Origin: SUG2458 sp051872335
GTDB taxonomy: Bacteria; Bacillota_I; Bacilli_A; RFN20; CAG-826
Length of the DNA: 64,000 nt
NCBI GenBank assembly: GCA_051872335.1
Contig: JBJEDT010000025.1
Span: 124,001-188,000 of the forward strand
Direction of reading: 5' to 3'
Both the position numbers and the translations under genes were made by a program. Below the pieces are notes generated by a model that was not told where the DNA came from, ran no database searches, and was given only the letters and a program-made list of their open reading frames with translations. Below are positions 54,757 through 62,808 of this stretch, in pieces (the first letter of the stretch is position 1; the number at the start of each line of letters is the position of its first letter).

Positions 54757-55296
54757 TTAATTTATAGCTTTGCCTATATTATAAGCTTTAATTAAAGATT
54801 CTTTATTTATTATATCACCTGGAGAAGTGACTCCTCCTTGGAAAATAACGTCTTTTATTTGACATTTAGGATAACATTCAACCCAGCCTTCTAATCCACT
54901 TAATGCTTTTTTATAGGTTTCAAGTTCATCCTCTGCTGCAGTAGCAATAAAATATATATCTCTAAATTTATAATCTTTATAAAACATAGAATTGCATCTA
55001 TCTAATAATGTTTTCATAGCTCCACTCATTTCATAGTAATAAATTGGTGTTGCAAATACGATAACATCTGATTCAACCATTTTATCAGCAATTTCAATAG
55101 CGTCATCATTAATTACACAATGTCCTAAACTACCACAAACTAAACATCCTCTACAAAATGCAATATTTTTATTTTTTAAAGAAATGATTTCTACTTCATT
55201 ATTATTAACTTTCACACCTTTAGCAAATTCATTTGCTAAAGCTTCTGAATTGCTATTTTCTCTTAAACTAGTAGATATTATTAATACTTTTTTCAT
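54757..55296 (-). CDS. NADPH-dependent FMN reductase / flavodoxin-like oxidoreductase
   Basis: 179 residues with the flavodoxin fold. ISTSLRENSNSEALANEF forms the phosphate loop for FMN, and CRGCLVCGSLGHC is the cysteine segment of the iron-sulfur-flavoprotein-related subgroup. ATPIYYYEMSGAMKTLLDR is the conserved flavin-contact block. Soluble redox enzyme; the electron partner is unknown. It follows the aldo/keto reductase gene by 15 bp, so both are probably under MerR control. Confidence 0.85.
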   Translation of the reverse strand: MKKVLIISTSLRENSNSEALANEFAKGVKVNNNEVEIISLKNKNIAFCRGCLVCGSLGHCVINDDAIEIADKMVESDVIVFATPIYYYEMSGAMKTLLDRCNSMFYKDYKFRDIYFIATAAEDELETYKKALSGLEGWVECYPKCQIKDVIFQGGVTSPGDIINKESLIKAYNIGKAIN

Positions 55297-55311
55297 ACTT
55301 AGATATTTCCC

Positions 55312-56171
55312 TTATTTCATATTCTTTCTTTGTTCAAGAAGTTTTAAAAAGAACTCAACAGTATTTGGATCTTGATGTGAAAAGAATGAACTTGTTTTAG
55401 TATCAAGTGCATTAATTGTTTCCATATCTTCTAACGTTAAATAAAAATCAAATACATCAAAATTTTGTTCCATTCTATCTTTATGAACAGTTTTAGGAAT
55501 AACAACAACTCCTCTTTGTATTAACCATCTTAAAATAGTTTGAGCAACTGTTTTATGATATTTTTCTCCTATAGCTTTTATAGTTGGATTATTAAACATA
55601 TCATTGCGACCTTCTCCAAATGGTCCCCATGATTCAATTTGACAATTGTATTTCTCTAACCATTTTTGTGCATCTTGTTGTTGATTTAATGGATGAGTTT
55701 CAATTTGATTAACCATAGGTTTAATATTTACAAAAGCTTGAAGATCTACAAATCTATCAGGATAAAAATTAGATATACCTATTGCCCTAACTTTACCTTT
55801 TCTATAAAGTTCTTCTAAAGCACGATAAGCACCATAATAATCAGCAAACGGTTGATGTAATAAAACTAAATCAATGTAATCAACTTGCAATTTTCTCATT
55901 GATTCAATAACAGATTTATAAGCTTCTTCATATCCATAATGTTCAATCCATATTTTAGTTGTTAAAAAGATTTCTTCACGTGGAATTCCGCTTTCTTTGA
56001 TAGTTGGCCTACTTCTTCTTCATTAAAATAAGCTTGTGCTGTATCAATAAGACGATACCCAACACTTAGGGCATCTAGAACACATCTTTTGCAATCTTCT
56101 TTTGATACTTGATATACTCCATATCCTAGTATTGGCATCTTTACACCATTATTTAATGTTACATATTCCAT
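55312..56171 (-). pseudogene. Aldo/keto reductase (YtbE-like), interrupted by a 1-bp frameshift
   Basis: The N-terminal part (VTLNNGVKMPILGYGVYQ, then RLIDTAQAYFNEEEVGQ) and the C-terminal part (MRKLQVDYIDLVLLHQPF to the end, with VIPKTVHKDRM) together form a normal length AKR5-type reductase of about 286 residues. The frame breaks near 56003. Restoring one C between 56003 and 56004 (plus strand) gives VGQAIKESGIPREEIFLTTK in a continuous frame. The catalytic Asp, Tyr, Lys and His region would be intact apart from this break. It is either a recent pseudogene or a sequencing/assembly error. Confidence 0.85.
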
Positions 56172-56206
56172 ATATATTTACCTCCTAGTTATTCTTTGAT
56201 AAAATA

Positions 56207-56237
56207 ATTATAGAACCCGATAGTAACTATCGGTCAA
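56207..56237 (-). promoter_or_regulatory. MerR-type promoter with 19-bp spacer and operator dyad
   Basis: Minus-strand TTGACC (56232-56237), a 19-bp spacer and TATAAT (56207-56212). The dyad CCGATAGT-A-ACTATCGG (56217-56233) lies almost entirely in the spacer. The long spacer with a centred palindrome is the hallmark of MerR-activated promoters. Confidence 0.85.
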
Positions 56238-56255
56238 TAGGTAAGGTGAAATTTT

Positions 56256-56663
56256 ATGTATTCAATGAAAGAAGCTTGTGAAATGTTTAATATGAATTAT
56301 CAAACTTTAAAATTTTATTGTAATGAAGGTTTAATCCCAAATGTGAAAAGAGATGAAAATAATTATCGAATATTCGATGAGAAAGATATTGAATGGTTAC
56401 GTGTAATTATGTGTCTAAAAAATTGTGGGATGAGTATCAAAGAAATGAAAGAATATGTCAATCTATGTTTAAATGGAAATAGTACAATTCCACAAAGAAA
56501 GCAATTACTTTGTGAAAAGAAAAAGAATCTTGAAGCACTACAACAACAAATTCAAGATTCGATTAATTTTATTGATAAGAAACAAAAATACTATGATGAG
56601 ATTTTAAGTGGAAATAAAGTTGATACATCTGATTTAAGTAAACCCATTAACAAAGCTAAATAA
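56256..56663 (+). CDS. MerR-family transcriptional regulator
   Basis: 135 residues. An N-terminal winged helix (about 1-70, MYSMKEACEMFNMNYQTLKFYCNEGLIPNVKRDENNYR with IEWLRVIMCLKNCGMSIKEM) is followed by a coiled-coil dimerisation helix. It belongs to the branch that controls aldo/keto reductase and quinone/aldehyde response genes. It is divergent from the broken reductase gene and overlaps its promoter region. AAGGTG precedes the ATG. No metal-binding cysteine pattern is visible in the C-terminus. Confidence 0.88.
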   Translation: MYSMKEACEMFNMNYQTLKFYCNEGLIPNVKRDENNYRIFDEKDIEWLRVIMCLKNCGMSIKEMKEYVNLCLNGNSTIPQRKQLLCEKKKNLEALQQQIQDSINFIDKKQKYYDEILSGNKVDTSDLSKPINKAK

Positions 56664-56674
56664 TAATTAAAAAT

Positions 56675-56704
56675 AAAGGAGATTGTCTAGTAACGATCTC
56701 CTTT
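56675..56704. terminator. Bidirectional terminator between merR and desulfoferrodoxin
   Basis: AAAGGAGAT/ATCTCCTTT 9-bp stem with a 12-nt loop, between convergent stop codons, with A- and T-rich flanks. Confidence 0.75.
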
Positions 56705-56727
56705 ATTTATTATTTAATTATTAATCA

Positions 56728-57096
56728 TTATGCTTTCCATAATCCATGAAGATTACAATAAGCATATGTTGCTATTACTTTTTCACCTTCAGATAATAAA
56801 AACTCAGCTCTTGGGGCATCTCCTGGTAAAAGATTATGTCTTAAAACGCCTTTTGTAGTTTCAACAACAATCCATTCAATATAATGTACATCAACCATTG
56901 GATGATCTACAGATCCAACTACTACAGTGACATTATTTCCTTCTACATTTACTACTGGAAGGTGTTTTTCAACTGCTCCATCGGAAGTTCCAGGAACAAG
57001 TTCAGTCATTAATTCTCCACAACAACTTGGGTTAACTCCACTATCTTTAACCATTTCAACTAAATTCTTACAATGATTACATAAATAAAACTTCAT
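56728..57096 (-). CDS. dfx: Desulfoferrodoxin (superoxide reductase)
   Basis: 122 residues. Centre I is a rubredoxin-like site CX2CX15CC (CNHC to CC). Centre II, the catalytic iron site, uses His residues in EKHLP, VDHPM and VHYIEW plus the YCNLHGLW Cys-His pair. It reduces superoxide to peroxide without making oxygen, suited to an anaerobe. It follows rubrerythrin by 12 bp, which can remove the peroxide. AAGGAG precedes the ATG. Confidence 0.95.
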   Translation of the reverse strand: MKFYLCNHCKNLVEMVKDSGVNPSCCGELMTELVPGTSDGAVEKHLPVVNVEGNNVTVVVGSVDHPMVDVHYIEWIVVETTKGVLRHNLLPGDAPRAEFLLSEGEKVIATYAYCNLHGLWKA

Positions 57097-57108
57097 AATT
57101 TTTTCTCC

Positions 57109-57762
57109 TTAATAATTCTTAATATTTATCTCAAAATATGCTTGAGGATATGAACAAACTGGACAAACTTCTGGGGCACTTGTTCCTATTACAATATGTC
57201 CACAATTACGGCATTCCCAAATTTTAACTTCACTCTTTTTAAAGACTTCAGCAGTTTCTACATTATGTAAAAGTTCACGATATCTTTCTTCATGATGTTT
57301 TTCAATAGCTCCAACCATACGAAACTTCTTAGCAAGTTCAGGAAAACCTTCTTTTTCTGCAGTTATAGCAAATTCTTCATACATATCAGTCCATTCATAG
57401 TTTTCACCATTAGCAGCTTCATTAAGATTAGCTAATGTATCGCCTAGACCATTTAATTCTTTAAACCAAATCTTAGCGTGTTCTTTTTCATTATCAGCTG
57501 TTTTTAGAAATAAGCTTGCTATTTGTTCATAACCTTCTTTTTTAGCAACAGAAGCAAAAAAAGTATATTTATTTCTTGCTTGAGATTCACCTGCAAAAGC
57601 AGTTTCTAAATTCTTTTCTGTTTGTGTTCCAGCATATGGATTTCTTTTATCTTCCTTAACTAAAGTAAACTTTTCTTTTGGTTGTTTACATATAGGACAA
57701 AATTCAGGAGCTTCATCTCCATAATGAACATAACCACAAACACTACATACCCATTTTTTCAT
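57109..57762 (-). CDS. rbr: Rubrerythrin with N- and C-terminal rubredoxin domains
   Basis: 217 residues. An N-terminal rubredoxin site (CSVCGYVHYGDEAPEFCPIC) and a C-terminal one (CRNCGHIV ... CPVC) flank a ferritin-like diiron domain (about 45-175) with ESQARNKY, EKEHAKI and EKHHEERY ligands. It reduces hydrogen peroxide to water. Duplicate rubredoxin domains are seen in some anaerobes. It is the first gene of the rbr-dfx pair, with AAAGAGG before the ATG. Confidence 0.94.
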   Translation of the reverse strand: MKKWVCSVCGYVHYGDEAPEFCPICKQPKEKFTLVKEDKRNPYAGTQTEKNLETAFAGESQARNKYTFFASVAKKEGYEQIASLFLKTADNEKEHAKIWFKELNGLGDTLANLNEAANGENYEWTDMYEEFAITAEKEGFPELAKKFRMVGAIEKHHEERYRELLHNVETAEVFKKSEVKIWECRNCGHIVIGTSAPEVCPVCSYPQAYFEINIKNY

Positions 57763-57937
57763 CTTTATTTCCTCTTTCTATTTTCAATATTCCCTTAAAT
57801 TAATTATTAATTCATTTAATGATAATATTGATAATATTATTTTAATACTACTAAAAAGAAGATAAAAACAATATGCTCATGAATATACTCAAATATTTAT
57901 ATAAACATATCTAATCTAAAAAAACATAATTTTTAAT

Positions 57938-58300
57938 ATGAACAATAAAAATGATGAAAAGTATAAAATTTTAAATATAGAAGTCTTTATGTTTCTTCTT
58001 TTCATCTTAGCATCTTGTGTAGATTTATTTAATTTAGGAAAAACAAAAGTTCTTTATGATCTAGATCAACCACTAAATGAAGAAATAAGACAAAAGTACA
58101 TCGTTGCCAATGTACTTATCTTAATCGTTTTTACTGTTTTTATGATTAGAAATTATAATAATTTAAAAAATTTATCAAAAGATAGTGAAGAATATGAAAT
58201 AGCAATGAGGCGTTTAATCGGTAGTATTCTTATTGTACTAGGTGAAGTAATGGTTCTTAATTATTTCTATAAATCAACTGTTTTTAATAATAATATGTAA
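57938..58300 (+). CDS. Small membrane protein, unknown function
   Basis: 120 residues with three hydrophobic segments (about 14-33, 54-70 and 91-110) and charged loops. The segment VLYDLDQPLNEEIRQKY between the first two is likely extracytoplasmic or cytoplasmic but is not recognised. No ribosome binding site is obvious before the ATG, so the start is uncertain. It is convergent with the methyltransferase gene. The upstream 57763-57937 gap is AT-rich without clear signals. Confidence 0.5.
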   Translation: MNNKNDEKYKILNIEVFMFLLFILASCVDLFNLGKTKVLYDLDQPLNEEIRQKYIVANVLILIVFTVFMIRNYNNLKNLSKDSEEYEIAMRRLIGSILIVLGEVMVLNYFYKSTVFNNNM

Positions 58301-58312
58301 AAATAACCTATA

Positions 58313-58981
58313 TTATTTTTTTTGTAAAACAAACATTCGACGTGGATATTCTTTTTCTTTTTCAGTAAGAACAAAAGTTTTAATACTAATAACATTAAAA
58401 TACTTAGAGAAAACCTCTACCCATTCTTTATCAGATTTCATATTTCCACGAAGAATTCCATCTTTATATAAATAATTATCTTCTATTGTATAACCAATAC
58501 TTTTTAAGAATTCTATAGGAAAGTTAGGGTTTATCCCAACAATGAAGTGTCCACCGTCTTTTAAAGCTTTAGAAACATGAAAAAGTATAGAGTTAACAAT
58601 ATTATCTTCTAGTACATCTATGACATTAAATGATATAGCAGTATCAAATTCATTTTCATACTTGGATAATATATCTTGGTTACCTACAATGAAATCTAAA
58701 TTAATTAGTCCGCTTATATCTTTAGTTTTTAAAGCATTATTAATCGCATGTTTAGACGTATCTATTCCTAAGCCATGTTTTAGTTTAACTGTATAATAAA
58801 TTTCAAATAATGCCCAACCAGTTCCACATCCATAATCAAGAATATTACTATCAGGATTTATATAGTGTTTTATAGCATCATTAAAAGTAGAATCTACAAT
58901 CCATTTACCATCAATTTTTGTAATATTCATATTTTCAAAAACTTTATCCCAAAAAGAAATTAATTTATCATTATTATTCAT
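58313..58981 (-). CDS. Class I SAM-dependent methyltransferase
   Basis: 222 residues. SAM motif I reads ILDYGCGTGWALFEI, followed by HGLGIDTSKHAI, NFDTAISFNVIDVLED-type motif IV and a GGHFIVGINP block. This is the Methyltransf_11/25 layout. The substrate is unknown. The start is an internal ATG with CAGGTGATAC upstream; the ATG five codons earlier lies inside that site. It follows the AbiE genes by about 28 bp and may be read through from them. Confidence 0.82.
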   Translation of the reverse strand: MNNNDKLISFWDKVFENMNITKIDGKWIVDSTFNDAIKHYINPDSNILDYGCGTGWALFEIYYTVKLKHGLGIDTSKHAINNALKTKDISGLINLDFIVGNQDILSKYENEFDTAISFNVIDVLEDNIVNSILFHVSKALKDGGHFIVGINPNFPIEFLKSIGYTIEDNYLYKDGILRGNMKSDKEWVEVFSKYFNVISIKTFVLTEKEKEYPRRMFVLQKK

Positions 58982-59009
58982 AAGTATCACCTGCATTTAA
59001 AAACAAATA

Positions 59010-59876
59010 TTAACGGCCTTTTAATTTTTTTGTAACTTCAATAAAAAATTCTTTCGACCACAAATCTAATTTATTCTTATCTTTAATGAATGGAAAAACA
59101 TCTTCTTTTGCTTGTTCAAAGTCAATGCTTTCAAATCTTTTAAACAAAAGTAATTTTAAATTTTCAATTGTCAAATCATAATCATCACTAATAAAATTAG
59201 AATTTACTAATTTTTCTTTTAATAATTTTAAATTCACTGTTATATCTTTTGTAATAAAAAATAAATAGTCATAAAAATCTCTCCCTTTAACTCGGCTTTT
59301 CCAATTTCTACATAAACATGCATGAATCTTTCCTGCAAATAAAGATGATAAATCATATATTTTCACCATATAAGGAGATGGTAGTAAACCATACTTATTT
59401 TCAAATGAAGCATATCTAGGAGGATTGACATCAATTTCAAATTTAATTTTAATAGCTTCTTCATTATTAACATTGATACTATCTTCTGTAATACCATAAA
59501 ATGTAATAATACATTCTTTTGTGTTACTTTTTAAAAATGCTGATTTTGTATTAGAATCAAACGTTTTAACCTTTTCAGTAAGAGAAAAATTAATACCTAG
59601 TGCTTTTATTTCGTTTTCAATAAAAATAAAGTATTTTGATAAATCAAAGTTGGGATTTGGTTTTAATAATGAAAAATCTAAATCTTCACTAAAACGATCT
59701 AATTCATAAAATATTCTTAATGCAGTTCCACCATAAAAAACTGCTTCATTAAAAAATCCTCCTCTTGATAATGCACATAACACTATTTCCTGAATGACTT
59801 CCTTGATTGCATTTTTCTTATCACTTAAATTTTTTTGTTCATATTTAGATAACATTTGAGTTATTATTTCATTCAT
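59010..59876 (-). CDS. abiEii: AbiEii-type nucleotidyltransferase toxin
   Basis: 288 residues of the DUF1814/AbiEii family. The nucleotidyltransferase core is VFYGGTALRIFYELDRFSEDLDFSLL (GGTA and DxD region) near residue 45, with FEIDVNPP and the KSRVKGRDFYDYLFF motif further on. AbiEii is the toxin of the type IV AbiE system, an abortive-infection phage defence. It follows abiEi with a 1-bp gap. AAAGAGGG precedes the ATG. Confidence 0.9.
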   Translation of the reverse strand: MNEIITQMLSKYEQKNLSDKKNAIKEVIQEIVLCALSRGGFFNEAVFYGGTALRIFYELDRFSEDLDFSLLKPNPNFDLSKYFIFIENEIKALGINFSLTEKVKTFDSNTKSAFLKSNTKECIITFYGITEDSINVNNEEAIKIKFEIDVNPPRYASFENKYGLLPSPYMVKIYDLSSLFAGKIHACLCRNWKSRVKGRDFYDYLFFITKDITVNLKLLKEKLVNSNFISDDYDLTIENLKLLLFKRFESIDFEQAKEDVFPFIKDKNKLDLWSKEFFIEVTKKLKGR

Positions 59877-59877
59877 T

Positions 59878-60465
59878 TTATTTGCCCTCTTTAATTAATT
59901 TTAATAACATATTAAGATTATTTGAATGATAAAGTGGAGCAATCAAACAAATATCTTCTTTATTTAAATTATAAAAAAGCTCTTCATCTATTCGTAAATC
60001 TTCAAATAACATTCTTTTTAGTTCTTTTATACTTCTAACAGGCGGCATAATATACAATTTATCACATAATGCTTTTTCCGGTTCTGCAAGATGATAAGTA
60101 TATTGGCCATCACTATATAAAGAAATACCAAAATGATAGACATTTGCCGGTACATCTCTATATGTATAAGTACCAAATTTATTATTATAGATTTTGATTT
60201 TCCTTTTATTTATTGTTGCACATGTAAATGTATTATAAACAGCTTCTGGTATTATTCCATAATAATATAGTGCATAATCAAAAGATAAATAAGAAGGTCC
60301 ATAAATTACTTGAGCTAATTTATAACCATCTACATTACCATTAGTTTCATAAATCCCTTTTACTAAAGGAAATAAACGATTTTTTTTAATTTCTCTTGCA
60401 ATTTTCCCTTTTATATCCGAAAAATTTATGTATTTCTCTTTAAGTTGTTGACTATAAACAATCAT
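59878..60465 (-). CDS. abiEi: AbiEi-type antitoxin and autoregulator
   Basis: 195 residues. An N-terminal winged-helix region (FSDIKGKIAREIKKNRLFPLVKGIYETN) is followed by the AbiEi C-terminal domain with GPSYLSFDYALYYYGIIPE and a conserved HLAEPEKALCDKLY. AbiEi neutralises AbiEii and represses its own promoter by binding inverted repeats. Such repeats are visible upstream (60473-60507). GGAGG precedes the ATG and falls within the distal repeat. Confidence 0.88.
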   Translation of the reverse strand: MIVYSQQLKEKYINFSDIKGKIAREIKKNRLFPLVKGIYETNGNVDGYKLAQVIYGPSYLSFDYALYYYGIIPEAVYNTFTCATINKRKIKIYNNKFGTYTYRDVPANVYHFGISLYSDGQYTYHLAEPEKALCDKLYIMPPVRSIKELKRMLFEDLRIDEELFYNLNKEDICLIAPLYHSNNLNMLLKLIKEGK

Positions 60466-60472
60466 ATATTTC

Positions 60473-60515
60473 CTCCAGATAGTTGTATTTTATCATACTT
60501 TCTGGAGCAAATCAA
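60473..60515 (-). promoter_or_regulatory. abiE promoter with inverted-repeat operator
   Basis: Minus-strand TTGATT (60510-60515), a 17-bp spacer and TAAAAT (60487-60492). CTCCAGAAAG (in the spacer) and CTATCTGGAG (after the -10) form a 10-bp inverted repeat with one mismatch. This brackets the -10 as in known AbiEi-bound promoters. Confidence 0.65.
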
Positions 60516-60565
60516 CATTATATAGATAATTGATAATTAGTTTTAATTTTGTAAAGGTTTAATTA

Positions 60566-60593
60566 TTGTCAAAATTATGTCATAATAATGTCA
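60566..60593 (+). promoter_or_regulatory. Three TGTCA direct repeats with 11-bp period before nadE
   Basis: TTGTCA (60566), ATGTCA (60577) and ATGTCA (60588) start exactly 11 bp apart and end 11 bp before the ATG. They could be an operator for the Phd-like domain of the encoded protein. Confidence 0.4.
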
Positions 60594-60604
60594 GAGGTGA
60601 TATT

Positions 60605-62770
60605 ATGCCAAAAATTAAACCTATTACAGAATTAAGAGATACAACAGCATTATCTAAAGAGATTAACGAATCTAACGAACCTATTTTTATTACTAAAAAC
60701 GGTAACTTAGATTTTGTGATGATGAATGAACACACATATAAATCTATTTCTTCACAAAATGTGAATTTGTCATCCACAAATTCACCAAGTATTGAATTAA
60801 AATCTTTACAAAGTAAAAAAGAAAATAAGGTTTACGCAAATACGATTTTTAGCAAGACAAATAAATCTCATAATCTTGGATTTGTAAAGGTTGGTTGTGC
60901 AACATATAAAGTTGATATAGGGAATGTTAAATCTAATTCAAAACTTATAAAAGAGAATGTTAACGAAGCACTTAAGAAAGATATTAATATTTTAGTATTC
61001 CCAGAGCTTTGCTTAACTGGATATACTTGTAGTGATATCTTTTATTATCCTCATTTATTAGATGAAGTTATTATTGCTTTATTAGATCTAGAAGAATTTT
61101 CTATAGACAAAGATATATTCTTTGTTGTTGGTGCTCCAATTGCATATAATGCTTCTATTTATAATTGTGCAGTCGTAATATATAAAGGATCAATTTTAGG
61201 AATTGTTCCGAAAACATATTTACCTAACTATGGGGAATTTTATGAAAAAAGACAATTTGAAGAAGCTTTTGAAGGCAATATTCTTTTATCAATAAATAAT
61301 AAAGAATATCTTTTTGGAACTAAACAAATTTTTGTAAATCAAATTTTTCCAGATTTAAAAATAGCTATTGAAATATGTGAAGATGTTTGGGCTCCAGAAA
61401 CTCCTTCAACAAGAGCATGTTTAAATGGTGCTACTCTTGTTTTAAACTTATCTGCATCAAATGAAGTTGTAGGTAAATGCGATTATCGTCGTGAACTTGT
61501 TTCTTCAACTAGTGCTCGTCTTATTTGTGGGTATGTATATGCCTCAGCTGGTGAAGGTGAATCAACTACTGATTTAATTTTCTCCGGCCATAATCTAATT
61601 TCTGAAAATGGGACCATTTTACAAGAATCTAATTTATTCGATTTGGGTATTATTTCGACTGAAATTGATATAGAAAACATTATAAATCAAAGAAGAAAAA
61701 ATACGACCTTTAGAAACATTAATAATGAATATCAATTTGTTTATTATAATCAAGAAATCAATAAGCCTAAATTAACTAGAGATTATTCATCAAATCCATT
61801 TGTTCTTCCTAACTTTGAAAATGGTTTAGAAAGATATCGACTAATTATGAAAATGCAAGCACTAGGACTTAAAAAGCGTATGGAAATAACAAATTCAAAA
61901 ATTGCTGTTATTGGTTTATCAGGTGGCCTTGATTCAACATTAGCTTTACTTGTAACAAGTGAGACATTTAAATTAATGAATAAAGATCCTAAAGATATTG
62001 TTTGTATTACTTTGCCTTGCTTTGGAACTTCTTCTAGAACCAAAACAAATGCTATAAATTTAGCAAATGAATTAGGTTTTACTCTAAAAGAAATAGATAT
62101 AACTGAATCAGTAAAATTACATCTTAAAGACATTGGTCATGATATGGACAATTTAAATACCGGTTATGAAAATGCTCAAGCAAGAGAAAGAACTCAAGTC
62201 TTAATGGATTATGCAAATGATCATAACGGAATAATGATAGGTACCGGTGACTTAAGTGAATTATGTTTAGGGTGGACAACATATAGTGGAGATCATATGT
62301 CAATGTACGGAGTAAATGCTTCTATTCCAAAAACGCTAGTAAGAGAGCTAGTTAGAACTTACGCTTATGATCATGAAGTATGTAAAAATACTCTTCTAGA
62401 TATAATAGACACTCCTATTTCACCAGAACTCTTACCAACAAAAGATGATAAAATTGCTCAAAAAACCGAAGATACAATTGGGCCTTATGAACTAAACGAT
62501 TTCTTTATCTATAACTTTTTAAGAAAATCATTTAGACCAGAAAAAATATTATTTTTAGCTGAATATGCATATAAAGGAATATATGATAGAGACTTTATTA
62601 AAAAATGGTTGAAGAACTTCTATCGTCGTTTCTATATGAATCAATTTAAACGTTCGTGTCTTCCTGATGGAATTAAGGTAGGTACAGTTTCAATCTCTCC
62701 AAGAGGAGATTGGAGAATGCCTAGTGATATGTCTTCAAAAGAAATACTTGAGCAAATAAATCAATTATAA
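60605..62770 (+). CDS. nadE: Glutamine-dependent NAD+ synthetase with N-terminal Phd/YefM-like domain
   Basis: 721 residues. Residues 1-50 (MPKIKPITELRDTTALSKE, then EPIFITKNGNLDFVMMNEHTY) match the Phd/YefM antitoxin DNA-binding fold. A polar linker (about 50-88) follows, then a nitrilase-type glutaminase (90-380) with Glu134, Lys203 and Cys258 (IEICEDVWAP), and an ATP-pyrophosphatase synthetase domain with SGGLDS at 439-444. The enzyme amidates deamido-NAD with ammonia from glutamine. Bacterial NadE normally starts at the nitrilase domain, so the extra domain is unusual. The start has AGAGGTGAT upstream. The frame is continuous across the junction. Confidence 0.9.
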   Translation: MPKIKPITELRDTTALSKEINESNEPIFITKNGNLDFVMMNEHTYKSISSQNVNLSSTNSPSIELKSLQSKKENKVYANTIFSKTNKSHNLGFVKVGCATYKVDIGNVKSNSKLIKENVNEALKKDINILVFPELCLTGYTCSDIFYYPHLLDEVIIALLDLEEFSIDKDIFFVVGAPIAYNASIYNCAVVIYKGSILGIVPKTYLPNYGEFYEKRQFEEAFEGNILLSINNKEYLFGTKQIFVNQIFPDLKIAIEICEDVWAPETPSTRACLNGATLVLNLSASNEVVGKCDYRRELVSSTSARLICGYVYASAGEGESTTDLIFSGHNLISENGTILQESNLFDLGIISTEIDIENIINQRRKNTTFRNINNEYQFVYYNQEINKPKLTRDYSSNPFVLPNFENGLERYRLIMKMQALGLKKRMEITNSKIAVIGLSGGLDSTLALLVTSETFKLMNKDPKDIVCITLPCFGTSSRTKTNAINLANELGFTLKEIDITESVKLHLKDIGHDMDNLNTGYENAQARERTQVLMDYANDHNGIMIGTGDLSELCLGWTTYSGDHMSMYGVNASIPKTLVRELVRTYAYDHEVCKNTLLDIIDTPISPELLPTKDDKIAQKTEDTIGPYELNDFFIYNFLRKSFRPEKILFLAEYAYKGIYDRDFIKKWLKNFYRRFYMNQFKRSCLPDGIKVGTVSISPRGDWRMPSDMSSKEILEQINQL

Positions 62771-62776
62771 AAAACA

Positions 62777-62802
62777 CCCTATTTGAAAATTTTCAAATAG
62801 GG
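62777..62802. terminator. Bidirectional terminator between nadE and the Sel1 gene
   Basis: 13-bp perfect inverted repeat CCCTATTTGAAAA/TTTTCAAATAGGG with A- and T-rich flanks, between two convergent stop codons. Confidence 0.88.
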
Positions 62803-62808
62803 CTATTT

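Noticed and set aside
54757..56171. Aldo/keto reductase as two separate small genes
   Set aside because: The two parts join into one standard fold when a single base is restored, so they are fragments of one gene.
60605..60760. Phd-like segment as a separate antitoxin gene next to nadE
   Set aside because: There is no stop codon or second start with a ribosome binding site between it and the nitrilase domain; the frame is continuous.
61783..62133. Minus-strand 116-codon open frame inside nadE
   Set aside because: Lies wholly within conserved NadE coding sequence and has no independent signals.
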